A DNA stretch of 64,000 bases from the NCBI GenBank assembly GCA_040191315.1, contig JAWJLM010000017.1, positions 1 to 64,000 of the forward strand, read 5' to 3'. The DNA is from Bacillaceae bacterium S4-13-56 (lineage in GTDB: Bacteria; Bacillota; Bacilli; Bacillales; JAWJLM01). This document shows, piece after piece, positions 18,000 to 26,557 of this stretch. The notes beneath the pieces were generated by a model, which did not search any database, had not been told where the DNA came from, and was given only the letters and a program-made list of their open reading frames with translations. The stretch's first letter is position 1, and every line of letters begins with the position of its first letter. The translations under genes and the position numbers were made by a program.

Positions 18000-19115
18000 A
18001 TGAGAAGAAGTTTTAAATTATTAGTTATGTTACTTATTTCTATGCTTTTTGTCGGAGTACTTGCTGCTTGTTCAGATGAAAGCGGTTCCGGTAATAGTGA
18101 GGTTAGCGTAGGTATCGTTCTTCCTACTAAGGATGAGCCAAGATGGGTACAAGATGAGCAGCGTTTTAAAGATGCTTTAGCTGATTCTGAATACACTACT
18201 GAAATTCTATTTAGCCAAGGATCTTCTGCTAAGGAAAAAGAAAATGTTGAAACTTTATTAAATAAAGGAATCGATGTTCTAATAATTGCCCCACATGATG
18301 GCGCTGCTGCTCGTGCTGCAGTTGAAGCTGCTAAGAAAGATGACGTAACTGTAATTGCTTACGACCGTCTAATCACTGATACTGATGCTGTTGACTATTA
18401 TGTAACTTTTGACAGTATTGCTGTAGGAGAAGCACAAGGTCAATTCTTAATTGACAACGCAGAAGGCACTGGAGTTCCTCTATACCTATATGCTGGTGCT
18501 GCTTCTGATAACAATGCATTCTTGTTCTTCGAAGGTGCATGGAATGCTCTTCAACCAAAAATTGCTGACGGAACTTTCATAATAGCAAACTCTAGTGAAG
18601 CTGAAGCTTTAAAAGATAAAGCTGAACTTACTCGTGATGAAATGGGTAAAATCCTAGGTCAGGTTACTACTAACTGGGATCCAAACGAAGCTAAGAACAA
18701 AGCTCAAACTCACTTAACAGGTGCTGGTGCAGATCTTAAAGGTGACGTAGCTATCCTTGCTCCAAACGATGGAACTGCGCGTGCTATCGCTGACGTATTC
18801 GGTGGTGACCCTGCAATTTCTAGCTACATTGTAACTGGTCAAGATGCCGAAAAAGCTTCAATTCAATACGTTATTGACGGAAAGCAATCTATGACTGTAT
18901 TTAAGGATGTTCGTGCACTTGTAAAAGATGCAATGGGCATGGCTGTAGATGTACTTGATGGAAAGACTCCAGAAACAACTGGTTCATACGATAACAGTGC
19001 TACTGAAGTACCAGCAAAACAAACTGATGTAATTGTTGTAGATCAAGCAAACGTAAAAGCAGAGTTAATTGAGTCTGGATACTATGAAGCTAGTGAGTTT
19101 GAAGGACTAGAGTAA
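18000..19115 (+). CDS. xylF: D-xylose ABC transporter substrate-binding lipoprotein
   Basis: Lipoprotein of 371 residues that captures xylose for XylGH. The signal peptide ends with lipobox VLAACS. Landmarks are VGIVLPTKDEPRWVQDEQRF, IAPHDGAAARAAVEAAK, YLYAGAASDNNAFLFFEGAW, NDGTARAIADVFGG and VTGQDAEKASIQYVIDGKQ. Codon use looks highly biased, as expected for an abundant binding protein. Start ATG at 18000 follows AAAGGGGAA. A hairpin before xylG probably keeps this protein more abundant than the ATPase and permease. Confidence 0.9.
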   Translation: MRRSFKLLVMLLISMLFVGVLAACSDESGSGNSEVSVGIVLPTKDEPRWVQDEQRFKDALADSEYTTEILFSQGSSAKEKENVETLLNKGIDVLIIAPHDGAAARAAVEAAKKDDVTVIAYDRLITDTDAVDYYVTFDSIAVGEAQGQFLIDNAEGTGVPLYLYAGAASDNNAFLFFEGAWNALQPKIADGTFIIANSSEAEALKDKAELTRDEMGKILGQVTTNWDPNEAKNKAQTHLTGAGADLKGDVAILAPNDGTARAIADVFGGDPAISSYIVTGQDAEKASIQYVIDGKQSMTVFKDVRALVKDAMGMAVDVLDGKTPETTGSYDNSATEVPAKQTDVIVVDQANVKAELIESGYYEASEFEGLE

Positions 19116-19145
19116 TAGAATCTTGGATTCAAGAGTAAAATGGGT

Positions 19146-19181
19146 AGGAACAGTGTTGGATCTATATCTAGCACTGTTCCT
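19146..19181 (+). terminator. Partial terminator or stabilising hairpin between xylF and xylG
   Basis: AGGAACAGTGTT pairs with AGCACTGTTCCT, followed only by TAATT. It is typical of read-through or 3'-stabilising structures after binding-protein genes. Confidence 0.7.
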
Positions 19182-19214
19182 TAATTGTAAAGTCTGTATG
19201 GTTAAGGAGGCATA

Positions 19215-20738
19215 ATGATGAGCGATTATATTTTAGAGATGAACCAGATAACGAAAGAATTTACAGGTGTGAAGGCGCTCTCTAATGTCAATTTTAAAGT
19301 CGAACGAGGAGAAATTCACTGTTTAGTCGGTGAGAACGGCGCTGGTAAATCCACACTTATGAAGGTTTTAAGCGGTGTTTATCCTTTTGGAACGTACGAA
19401 GGTGATATTGTTTTTAATGGCAATGTCCAAAAGTTTAGCAAAATAAGTGATAGTGTTGATGTTGGAATTGCAATCATTTATCAGGAGCTAGCATTATTCC
19501 CGGATCTTTCTGTTTATGAAAATATATTCGTAGGTAATGAAATACAAAAAAGTGGCGTTCTCGATTGGAACAGAGCCATCGTGGAAGCCAAGAAAATGTT
19601 AGACAAGGTAGGCTTAAAGGTAAATCCTGAAACCATAATTAAGAATTTAGGGGTGGGGAAACAACAGCTTGTTGAAATTGCAAAAGCGTTAAGTAAAGAA
19701 GTGAAATTACTAATTTTAGACGAGCCAACTGCGGCTCTTAACGAAGATGATAGTGATAATCTTTTAGAACTATTACGTGAATTAAAAAAACAAGGTATTA
19801 CCTCTATTATGATTTCTCATAAGTTAAAAGAAGTAATTGCCATTGCAGATAAAGCGACTGTACTTCGTGATGGAGAAACCATTTGTACTTTGGATAAATC
19901 CAAAGGTGAGATTACAGAAGCAGCCATAATAAAAAATATGGTAGGGCGTGAAATTGAGGATATTTTTCCAAAGAGACCAAAGCAACAGTTTGGTGATACA
20001 GTTCTTGAATTATCTAACTGGACAGCCTATGATCCTCAGCTAGGACGAAATGTTGCCTCAAATGTAAATCTCCATGTAAAGCAGGGTGAAATTATAGGTA
20101 TTGCTGGCCTAATGGGATCAGGCCGTACTGAGCTTGCTTTAAGTATTTTTGGTAATGCAGAGAACTATAAGCTGCAAGGTGATTTATATGTTGAAGGAAA
20201 GCCTGCAAAATTTAAGCATACTAGTGATGCGATTAAATCTGGGATTGCATATGTAACAGAGGACAGAAAAGGTGACGGTTTATTTTTACTTCAAGATATT
20301 AGAAATAATATCTCCATTGGTAATCTAAAACAGCTTTCCTCCAGAGGAATCGTAAATGAAAATGAAGAGATAAAAATTGCAGAAGAGTACAGAGAGTCAC
20401 TGGGAGTTAAAAGCCCATCCATACAACAACTTGTTGGTAATCTAAGTGGTGGAAACCAGCAGAAAGTTTCTTTAGCAAAATGGTTATATGTAGGGCCAAA
20501 ACTATTGATCTTAGACGAACCAACCCGTGGTATCGACGTTGGTGCAAAATTTGAAATCTATACTGTTATGAATGAACTGATTAATAAAGGTATGAGTATT
20601 ATTATGATTTCATCCGAGCTTGGTGAGATTTTAGGGATGAGCGATCGCGTTTATGTAATGGCAGAAGGCAAAATTAAAGGTGAGTTGTCAGCAGAAGAAG
20701 CCGATCAAGAGAAAATCATGCAACTTGCGACGCAATAG
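19215..20738 (+). CDS. xylG: D-xylose ABC transporter ATP-binding protein
   Basis: Tandem ATPase of 507 residues that drives sugar import. The first domain has Walker [10 protein letters not shown] (39-47) and Walker [12 protein letters not shown]. The second has a degenerate Walker A ([11 protein letters not shown]), signature LSGGNQQKV and [16 protein letters not shown], the normal asymmetric pattern of the ribose/xylose/galactose class. The ribosome site AAGGAGG precedes two adjacent ATG codons. xylH follows after 12 nt. Confidence 0.93.
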   Translation: MMSDYILEMNQITKEFTGVKALSNVNFKVERGEIHCLVGENGAGKSTLMKVLSGVYPFGTYEGDIVFNGNVQKFSKISDSVDVGIAIIYQELALFPDLSVYENIFVGNEIQKSGVLDWNRAIVEAKKMLDKVGLKVNPETIIKNLGVGKQQLVEIAKALSKEVKLLILDEPTAALNEDDSDNLLELLRELKKQGITSIMISHKLKEVIAIADKATVLRDGETICTLDKSKGEITEAAIIKNMVGREIEDIFPKRPKQQFGDTVLELSNWTAYDPQLGRNVASNVNLHVKQGEIIGIAGLMGSGRTELALSIFGNAENYKLQGDLYVEGKPAKFKHTSDAIKSGIAYVTEDRKGDGLFLLQDIRNNISIGNLKQLSSRGIVNENEEIKIAEEYRESLGVKSPSIQQLVGNLSGGNQQKVSLAKWLYVGPKLLILDEPTRGIDVGAKFEIYTVMNELINKGMSIIMISSELGEILGMSDRVYVMAEGKIKGELSAEEADQEKIMQLATQ

Positions 20739-20750
20739 GAGGTAAAACTT

Positions 20751-21926
20751 ATGAAATATTTATATGAATTACTAAATCTAATAAAAGTAAACATTCGCGA
20801 TTATGGGATGTACATTGCTTTAATCATTATTATGTTTACTTTTCAAATCTTAACAGACGGACTATTCATGTCCTCTCGTAACATAAGTAATCTACTAGAT
20901 TCAGCCGGTTATATTGCAGTACTGGCTGTAGGTGTTATGCTGGTTATTGTTATCCGTCATATTGACTTATCTATTGGATTCTTGGCAGGTTTTCTTGGAG
21001 CGATTGCAGCTATTCTTCTTATGCAATATGGAATGCCTGTTTATATCGTTATCCCAATAATCCTTGTTTTAGGGATTTGTGCAGGTGGAGTTACTGGTTT
21101 TCTTGTAGCTAAAGTTGGAATACCTGCTTTCGTTGCTACCTTAGCTGGTTGGCTCATTTACCGTGGTGCTATCCTTCTTGCAACTGAAAAGACAGGAACA
21201 ATTATTGTAGATAATGATGCCTTTAATGCTATTGGTAACGGATATATTCCTGCCATAGCTGAAGTTGGGGGATTACACTTACTTTCCTTAATTCTTGGTG
21301 GACTTGGAGTTCTGTTTTACGTATATAGCTCGATAAAGAATCGTCGAAACAAAATAAAATATGACTTCGATGTTGTCTCTAAACCAATCTTTGTTTTACA
21401 GTTAGTGTTCGTCTCAGCTATCATAGCTTATATTACATGGCTATTAGCTGGTTACAATGGTTTCTCCTGGACAGTTATCATAATTCTTCTTGTGGTTGTT
21501 GTTTATCATTTCATTACTACAAAAACGGTTCTTGGACGCCATATTTATGCTGTAGGTAGTAACCCAGAAGCTGCACATTTAACAGGTATCAGTGTTAGTA
21601 AAATTACATTTATTGTGTTCGGTTCTATGGGTATGCTCTCTGCATTATCTGGTATCTTATTTACTTCTCGTTTGCAATCTGCCACAACAACAGCAGGAAC
21701 TTTATTTGAGCTTGATGCCATCGCTGCAGCGTTCGTTGGTGGAGTATCCGCAGCAGGTGGTGTAGGTAAAGTAACAGGGGCAGTTATTGGTGCAATCGTT
21801 ATGGCAACCCTAACAAACGGTATGAACCTAATGGGAGTTGGAATTGCCCCACAATATATGATTCGTGGAGGAGTACTAGCACTAGCTGTTATCTTCGACG
21901 TAATGACACGCAGACAAAGAGCATAA
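20751..21926 (+). CDS. xylH: D-xylose ABC transporter permease
   Basis: Membrane permease of 391 residues with about ten hydrophobic segments. It has the conserved cytoplasmic loop region GSNPEAAHLTGISVSK and family motifs RHIDLSIGFLAG and DAIAAAFVGGVSAAGG. It forms the channel with XylG. The length is that of XylH rather than the shorter RbsC. REP copy R4 begins at its TAA stop. Confidence 0.92.
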   Translation: MKYLYELLNLIKVNIRDYGMYIALIIIMFTFQILTDGLFMSSRNISNLLDSAGYIAVLAVGVMLVIVIRHIDLSIGFLAGFLGAIAAILLMQYGMPVYIVIPIILVLGICAGGVTGFLVAKVGIPAFVATLAGWLIYRGAILLATEKTGTIIVDNDAFNAIGNGYIPAIAEVGGLHLLSLILGGLGVLFYVYSSIKNRRNKIKYDFDVVSKPIFVLQLVFVSAIIAYITWLLAGYNGFSWTVIIILLVVVVYHFITTKTVLGRHIYAVGSNPEAAHLTGISVSKITFIVFGSMGMLSALSGILFTSRLQSATTTAGTLFELDAIAAAFVGGVSAAGGVGKVTGAVIGAIVMATLTNGMNLMGVGIAPQYMIRGGVLALAVIFDVMTRRQRA

Positions 21927-21965
21927 TGTGTTGGCGTGTTGGTGTGTTGGTAGGGACGGTTCTCA
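21926..21965 (+). repeat. REP copy R4 with duplicated 5' arm
   Basis: TGTGTTGGC-GTGTTGGT-GTGTTGGT then AGGGACGGTTCTCA. The 5' arm is present three times and the 3' arm is lost. It begins directly at the xylH stop codon. Confidence 0.88.
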
Positions 21966-22004
21966 TGATGAATTTTATCCTGGATTCATGAAACTTATGG
22001 ATTA

Positions 22005-22036
22005 AAAAAAGCTCAGAGTATTGAACTCTGGGCTTT
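22005..22036 (+). terminator. Terminator of the xylFGH operon
   Basis: AAAAGCTCAGAGT pairs with ACTCTGGGCTTTT. Confidence 0.85.
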
Positions 22037-22137
22037 TCACTTGAGGTAAAAATGTTAATCTCGAATTTTCTTTCTGAATAAACTCTAGTTATTTTGTCGA
22101 TAATGCTAAAAATACTAGATAGGAAAGGAAATCTCGC

Positions 22138-22740
22138 ATGTTAAGGAGCTTACTTTTTGTTGTCGTTGTGCTGTTAGTAAGTAGTTTGTGGATTCCTTCT
22201 ACATCTGATTCCTTAGTAATGGAAAACCAAGGTATTCATGAGGTCTTTATGGAGAAAAAGCCAAAATCCCTTGAATCTCTTTTTCCAACAGAAATAGTAG
22301 TTAATGAGTATGCGGATGTACAAAATTTATCCAGAGTTACTGAAGAGTCGTTAAACCAGTTGTTAGATGGAAAACTTTCAAATAAAGGAAGAGTTTTTAT
22401 TGAGGCAGGAAGAGAATACGGTATTGACCCGGCCTTTCTTGTTGCTGTTTCCATTCATGAAACAGGGAATGGGAAAAGTGAAGCAATCCTATACAAAAAT
22501 AACGTTGGCGGTATGATGAAAAGAACAGGGGGGCTTATGTCCTTTCATTCTGTTGACCAATCCATCTATAGATTGGCCCGTGTCCTAAGAGATATCTACG
22601 TACAAAATGAGCGCGATACACCAGTAGAAATTCAACAGTTATACGCACCCATAAACGCAGCCAATGACCCAAATAACCTTAATAAACACTGGCTAACTAA
22701 AGTAGTTGAAAACTGGAGACTTGCACGCACCAAAGCCTAG
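22138..22740 (+). CDS. Glucosaminidase-domain protein, probable peptidoglycan hydrolase
   Basis: Exported protein of 200 residues. The N-terminal hydrophobic segment (about 4-20) is a signal peptide or anchor. The C-terminal half has a lysozyme-like glucosaminidase fold: FIEAGREYGIDPAFLVAVSI, then HETGNGKSEA with the probable catalytic Glu, NNVGGM, and a Tyr/Asn-rich end typical of LytG/FlgJ-like enzymes. It probably cuts the glycan chain during wall growth. It appears monocistronic and is followed by REP copies R5/R6. The specific cellular role is not clear. Confidence 0.75.
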   Translation: MLRSLLFVVVVLLVSSLWIPSTSDSLVMENQGIHEVFMEKKPKSLESLFPTEIVVNEYADVQNLSRVTEESLNQLLDGKLSNKGRVFIEAGREYGIDPAFLVAVSIHETGNGKSEAILYKNNVGGMMKRTGGLMSFHSVDQSIYRLARVLRDIYVQNERDTPVEIQQLYAPINAANDPNNLNKHWLTKVVENWRLARTKA

Positions 22741-22790
22741 GTGGTTGGTGCGTGCTGGCGGGTGTGTTGGTGGGGACGGTTCCGACGTTC
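22741..22790 (+). repeat. REP copy R5
   Basis: Degenerate arms (GTGGTTGGTGCGTGCTGGCG) start directly after the stop codon, then G-form GTGTGTTGGTGGGGACGGTT and CCGACGTTCACAC. It is paired with R6 through a linker like that between R22 and R23. Confidence 0.85.
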
Positions 22791-22830
22791 ACACTCAAAT
22801 GTTGATATAACGGGATTTATGGGTTGTCGA

Positions 22831-22860
22831 GCGTGTTAGTAGGGACAGATCTTACAAACA
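22831..22860 (+). repeat. REP copy R6, degenerate
   Basis: GCGTGTTAGTAGGGACAGAT then CTTACAAACA; same order of blocks as R23. Confidence 0.7.
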
Positions 22861-22865
22861 AAGTG

Positions 22866-22926
22866 GGAACATAAATAAAAGTGCTAGTTTCGGGAAAGAT
22901 TCAGGAACATAAATAAAAGTGCTAGT
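22866..22926 (+). repeat. 23-bp direct repeat
   Basis: GGAACATAAATAAAAGTGCT(AGT) occurs at 22866-22888 and again at 22904-22926. The second copy forms one arm of the following terminator. Confidence 0.8.
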
Positions 22927-22962
22927 ACATACTGCCTGATGGAGTATGGACTAGCACTTTTT
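22915..22962. terminator. Bidirectional terminator before the DUF1643 gene's 3' end
   Basis: AAAAGTGCTAGTACATACT pairs with AGTATGGACTAGCACTTTTT. Serves the minus-strand DUF1643 gene, and possibly transcripts from the left. Confidence 0.85.
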
Positions 22963-22981
22963 GTTTAAGCTGTACGGTGTA

Positions 22982-23764
22982 TCAAACTCCGTAACTAATA
23001 GTAAACTGTTTTTCTCTTTTAGTTTCGGAGTTTGAAGGAATGAGATTCATAAGATCATCTTCAGTAACATTTTTAAGTTGGTGATCAACGGAAAATCTTT
23101 GGTGGACTAATTTAGGGCGAGGGTGTTTGGGGTAAAGTTCGCAGTAGTTGCTTTTTCCAAAGTCAAAGACTTTAAGTTTAGATAGATTTTGAAATAGAAG
23201 TTCTTTAAGGGGATAGTTTTCCATTAAAAGAGGAATTCCAAATCTCTGTCCTTTTTCTCCCCAACCTAAAACAACTGAATCAGCTTTTTTAATTGCATAT
23301 TCAATAAGTTTCCATTGCTCATCATCAACTTCAAAATGATTTTGAGTAGTGTCACTGCCTTTTATGATTGGACTAGTGTTAATGATGCTAAGGGAGCCGA
23401 AATTATGATTTTTAGCAAATGAAATCATGAATTCAACCGTGGTGTCACCCGAAAGCTCATCTGCTGAACTGGGGTTCATCATAAAAATAGTTAGAGTTGG
23501 TAGTGAATTGTCCCAAACTCTGCTTAAAAAGAATCTTTTCTTGGCTTCATTTGGGCAATCCTTTTTCGCCTTGTAACCTGGATGGAAAATGGCTGTTCCC
23601 ATTCCCACTTGAATAGGTGCAATCGTGGCATTAGGAAGTTCAGTGGATAGGAAACTATTAAGTTCCCATCCGTTTCCTACTATCCATTTCTCTAGCTGTT
23701 CTTGAAAATTTAAATTTAAATCGTCAGAACTGAATTGAATACTTCCATTAAATATAAGTTGCAA
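22982..23764 (-). CDS. DUF1643-domain protein
   Basis: Protein of 260 residues. The DUF1643 core is recognisable from FMMNPSSADELSGDTTVEFM, then NFGSLSIINTSPI, and VVLGWGEKGQ further on. Members are soluble proteins of unknown biochemical role, often near mobile DNA. There is no export signal. It ends at a strong terminator and has its own upstream region holding REP R7. No function is assigned. Confidence 0.7.
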   Translation of the reverse strand: MQLIFNGSIQFSSDDLNLNFQEQLEKWIVGNGWELNSFLSTELPNATIAPIQVGMGTAIFHPGYKAKKDCPNEAKKRFFLSRVWDNSLPTLTIFMMNPSSADELSGDTTVEFMISFAKNHNFGSLSIINTSPIIKGSDTTQNHFEVDDEQWKLIEYAIKKADSVVLGWGEKGQRFGIPLLMENYPLKELLFQNLSKLKVFDFGKSNYCELYPKHPRPKLVHQRFSVDHQLKNVTEDDLMNLIPSNSETKREKQFTISYGV

Positions 23765-23931
23765 GAAAATTCCTCCTTTGTTTTTTGGGGTAATGCTTTA
23801 ATACATGCAGTATAGCAAAATATATTATGCAGAGGAATTCAGAGAATTTAAAATATCTGCATGTCTAACCTTCCCAAACTTAAAGAACACGTATACTTTA
23901 AAAATAGTTCCCATTTGCTAAGTTGAGCATT

Positions 23932-23967
23932 GGGTGTGTAGGTAAGAACCGTCCCTATCAGCACACA
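23932..23967 (-). repeat. REP copy R7
   Basis: C-form GTGTGTAGGTAAGAACCGTC then CCTATCAGCACAC, in the divergent promoter region between two genes. Confidence 0.85.
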
Positions 23968-24061
23968 TAGAAACCAATGAGTCAGCCTTTTTTAGCTATT
24001 CACATGAACAATTTTTTCTTTTTCAAATAGGATGGTTTATAGGAGTGCGAAAAGGTGGGTG

Positions 24062-24331
24062 ATGGAAGTGGGCGGTGCCCAAGAGTATGATATTTACGAT
24101 TTGATATCGAGAATAAATAGATTAGAAGTTAAAGTAGATGAAAATGGAAATGAGATCGAGGAACTAAGATTAATATTGGATAAGAAAACGGATGGGAATC
24201 AGGAGATTGTAAACGTTGAGGAATTTCTAGCAAAGAGAGAGTTCTTATCTAAAGAAGAAGTGAAAGTTATTGTAAATAGAGTAAAGGAAGAAATGAACCA
24301 TAAGCTAAAACAAATGCAGTTAAACACATAA
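24062..24331 (+). CDS. Small predicted coiled-coil protein
   Basis: I do not recognise a family. The start at 24062 (MEVGGAQEYD, 89 residues) is favoured by AAAGGTGG upstream; ATG at 24032 is an alternative. The protein is charged and helical with heptad-like spacing (LISRINRLEVKVDENGNEIE), ending in KEEMNHKLKQMQ. No membrane segment or signal. REP R8 follows 37 nt after the stop. It may be a structural or regulatory partner of an unknown protein. Confidence 0.55.
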   Translation: MEVGGAQEYDIYDLISRINRLEVKVDENGNEIEELRLILDKKTDGNQEIVNVEEFLAKREFLSKEEVKVIVNRVKEEMNHKLKQMQLNT

Positions 24332-24367
24332 AATGGACTATTAATGCAGGAGCAAGTATTCTTATTG

Positions 24368-24396
24368 GGTGTGTTTGAAGGGACGGTTCTTACCTA
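24368..24396 (+). repeat. REP copy R8, degenerate
   Basis: GGTGTGTTTGAAGGGACGGT then TCTTACCTA; the 3' arm is partly lost. Confidence 0.7.
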
Positions 24397-24438
24397 ATTC
24401 ATGGCATTTTTGGATAAGGGGCATGTTGCTGCGATGTC

Positions 24439-24470
24439 GTGTTGGTAGGAACCGTCCCCACCAACACACC
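24439..24470 (-). repeat. REP copy R9
   Basis: C-form GTGTTGGTAGGAACCGTCCC then CACCAACACACC, about 50 bp before the chemotaxis gene. It is paired with R8 in inverted arrangement. Confidence 0.92.
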
Positions 24471-24518
24471 TTTCAATACATAAGTAAATGAGACAATTTC
24501 CATGAGGGGGATGGTTTA

Positions 24519-26000
24519 ATGAATGTTATTGAAGAAACAAATTTGCTTGATAATATGAGAAAGAATACTTTAATGCTAGTTACCATGACCGTTTTGCTAA
24601 CAGCGGGGACTGGATTAGTCGTTGTGAACGAAGATTATGCATCTATTTACTATTACGTAATTCCTATGATTCTTGCATTTCTAACGTACTTTTTGTTTCA
24701 AAAACTTTGGAAAAAACCACATCTTTTACCATACATACTCATTACGTTAATGTATGCCTCCAGTTTGACATCTGTATTGGTTAAAGGAGGGAATCTTAAT
24801 AATATATTTATAGTACTGTTATTATCTGTGTTTTCGGCAATCCAGCTGAAAAGGAGAATTTTCTTTTTAGGTTATAGTGTTGGTTTGGCTGTTTTAGTTC
24901 TTAATAGTTTTTCAACATCCGATGAAGCGGTCCAATCATTAATTGGAATTTCTTTTCTTAGTTATTTTTTAATTGGTATTGTTTTCTTAGTAGTTATTAG
25001 TCTTACAACAGCTCAGTCTAAAAAGATTGAGGACTTTCTTCTACAATCTACAGAAGAGGCTAAAAGGAAGGAGGAACAGAAACTCCAATTAGAACAGGAT
25101 GTAACTGCCGTTATTGAAAATATTTCCGAGGTCAATCAAACCCTTCAATTAAATGTTTCCTCACAAAATGAGATGGCTGTTGCCATTAACGAAATTTCAA
25201 TAGGAAGCCAATCACAGTCAGATCAGATATCTTCTATAATCAAGAACACTCAAGGAACAATGAAAAATGTCGAGGAAGTTTATAACAAATCTACAGATTT
25301 ATATAATGAATCTATACAAGCGAAAGAGTTCACTGAAAATGGAAAAGTGAAAATCACTGAGCTTAACAACAATAATGCAGAGCTTATCAAGGTTATAACT
25401 AATCTAAACCAAACTTTTACAGAGCTCACAAATAAAATTGTTGAGACCAATCAGTTTGCAGGAAGCATTAAAGATATTACAGAGCAAACCAATTTATTAG
25501 CACTAAATGCTTCCATTGAAGCAGCTCGTGCTGGCGATGCTGGAAAAGGTTTTGCTGTTGTTGCTAATGAGATTCGTAAACTGGCGGAAGTAACTAGCCA
25601 GACTACAGAAAAAATAACAAAAAATTTGTCGGAGTTAAATGCTAGTAACAAACAAGCCATTACCCAAATGGAGGAAAGCCGAAAAAATATTGATAGAGGT
25701 ATAGGAGTTTCTAATGATGTCACCAGCTATTTTCATCAGCTTTCCGGTACCATGGAAAAACTTAGTGAAGAATTGAAACATTTTACGGTTCTAGCTGATA
25801 AAGTCAAGACTCAGACTAGTATTGTTGAAAACTCTACCAATGATTTTGCTGTTATTATTGAAGAAGCTACCGCAAGCCTTGAAGAAATGAATGCAACCGT
25901 CGACAACCTAACAGCAAGTAATCATGATGTATCTAAAATTATGGATCAAACCGTAAAGAGAACATTGGCCATTAAGGAAAGCTTCAGCTTAATAAATTAA
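24519..26000 (+). CDS. Methyl-accepting chemotaxis protein with polytopic membrane domain
   Basis: Chemoreceptor of 493 residues. The first 170 residues form about five to six hydrophobic helices with short loops and no large extracellular sensor domain. The cytoplasmic helical signalling domain follows and contains the conserved hairpin tip ([20 protein letters not shown] and [13 protein letters not shown]). It would modulate CheA through CheW. The sensing mode is probably in-membrane or indirect. Start ATG at 24519 follows GAGGGGG. It ends at the terminator at 26021. Confidence 0.88.
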   Translation: MNVIEETNLLDNMRKNTLMLVTMTVLLTAGTGLVVVNEDYASIYYYVIPMILAFLTYFLFQKLWKKPHLLPYILITLMYASSLTSVLVKGGNLNNIFIVLLLSVFSAIQLKRRIFFLGYSVGLAVLVLNSFSTSDEAVQSLIGISFLSYFLIGIVFLVVISLTTAQSKKIEDFLLQSTEEAKRKEEQKLQLEQDVTAVIENISEVNQTLQLNVSSQNEMAVAINEISIGSQSQSDQISSIIKNTQGTMKNVEEVYNKSTDLYNESIQAKEFTENGKVKITELNNNNAELIKVITNLNQTFTELTNKIVETNQFAGSIKDITEQTNLLALNASIEAARAGDAGKGFAVVANEIRKLAEVTSQTTEKITKNLSELNASNKQAITQMEESRKNIDRGIGVSNDVTSYFHQLSGTMEKLSEELKHFTVLADKVKTQTSIVENSTNDFAVIIEEATASLEEMNATVDNLTASNHDVSKIMDQTVKRTLAIKESFSLIN

Positions 26001-26020
26001 AAGCTAATAAAACAAAGCAT

Positions 26021-26057
26021 AGCAGTGTGGATCCTATTATGATTCACGCTGTTTTTT
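26021..26057 (+). terminator. Terminator of the chemotaxis gene
   Basis: AGCAGTGTGGAT pairs with ATTCACGCTGTT, followed by TTTT. Confidence 0.8.
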
Positions 26058-26098
26058 ATCCCGCATGAACAGGCAGTAATGCCCCACCTCAAGTGTGG
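26055..26098 (+). repeat. Family C 5' fragment lacking the nested block
   Basis: TTATCCCGCATGAACAGGCA then GTAATGCCCCACCTCAAG. Here CAG is directly followed by TAAT, whereas C2 and C3 carry an extra block of about 62 bp at this point. It is cut off by REP R10. Confidence 0.75.
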
Positions 26099-26135
26099 TG
26101 TTGGCGTGTTGGTGGGGACGGTTCTTATCCACACG
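26098..26135 (+). repeat. REP copy R10
   Basis: GTGTTGGC-GTGTTGGTGGGGACGG then TTCTTATCCACACG, abutting the family C fragment. Confidence 0.88.
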
Positions 26136-26286
26136 GCTGGCTGACTTTGCTGATAGATGTGTTGTAGGGTTCCTCCAATACGATTCTTCAAAATAAGGCT
26201 TTTGACGTGTAACATTAAATAAAATTCAATAAAAGCAAGCATTCCTAAAAAGTCCTTTTTTTGGAAGATTTCAATTGCTTGTTTTT

Positions 26287-26345
26287 ATAGGCAACTAAGG
26301 CATTTACCATACAAAGGCTTGGCGAATGCCAAGTTTTCTAATAAA
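26287..26345 (+). repeat. Family D repeat
   Basis: AGGCAACTAAGGCATTTACC, then CTTGGCGAATGCCAAGTTTT with stem CTTGGC/GCCAAG and T-run. Between 26136 and 26286, and between 26346 and 26490, I see no gene. Confidence 0.7.
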
Positions 26346-26490
26346 ATAAGAGAGGTAAATATTAAACGAGAGCTAAGTAATAAGTAAGTAAAATATACAT
26401 ACTTTAAGTGCATTTTAACAAAGAAGATAGCGTTGGTAGGAACTGGCGAACTAAGAATAAGGTGAGGGCAGACAGGGTAATCGTAGCACT

Positions 26491-26527
26491 GTGTTGGTGA
26501 GAACCGTCCCCACCAACACACCAACAC
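26491..26527 (-). repeat. REP copy R11
   Basis: C-form GTGTTGGTGAGAACCGTCCC then CACCAACACACCAACAC, 30 bp before the phosphoglucomutase start. Confidence 0.93.
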
Positions 26528-26557
26528 TAATCAACAGGACTTTAGGAGGTTAGGATT

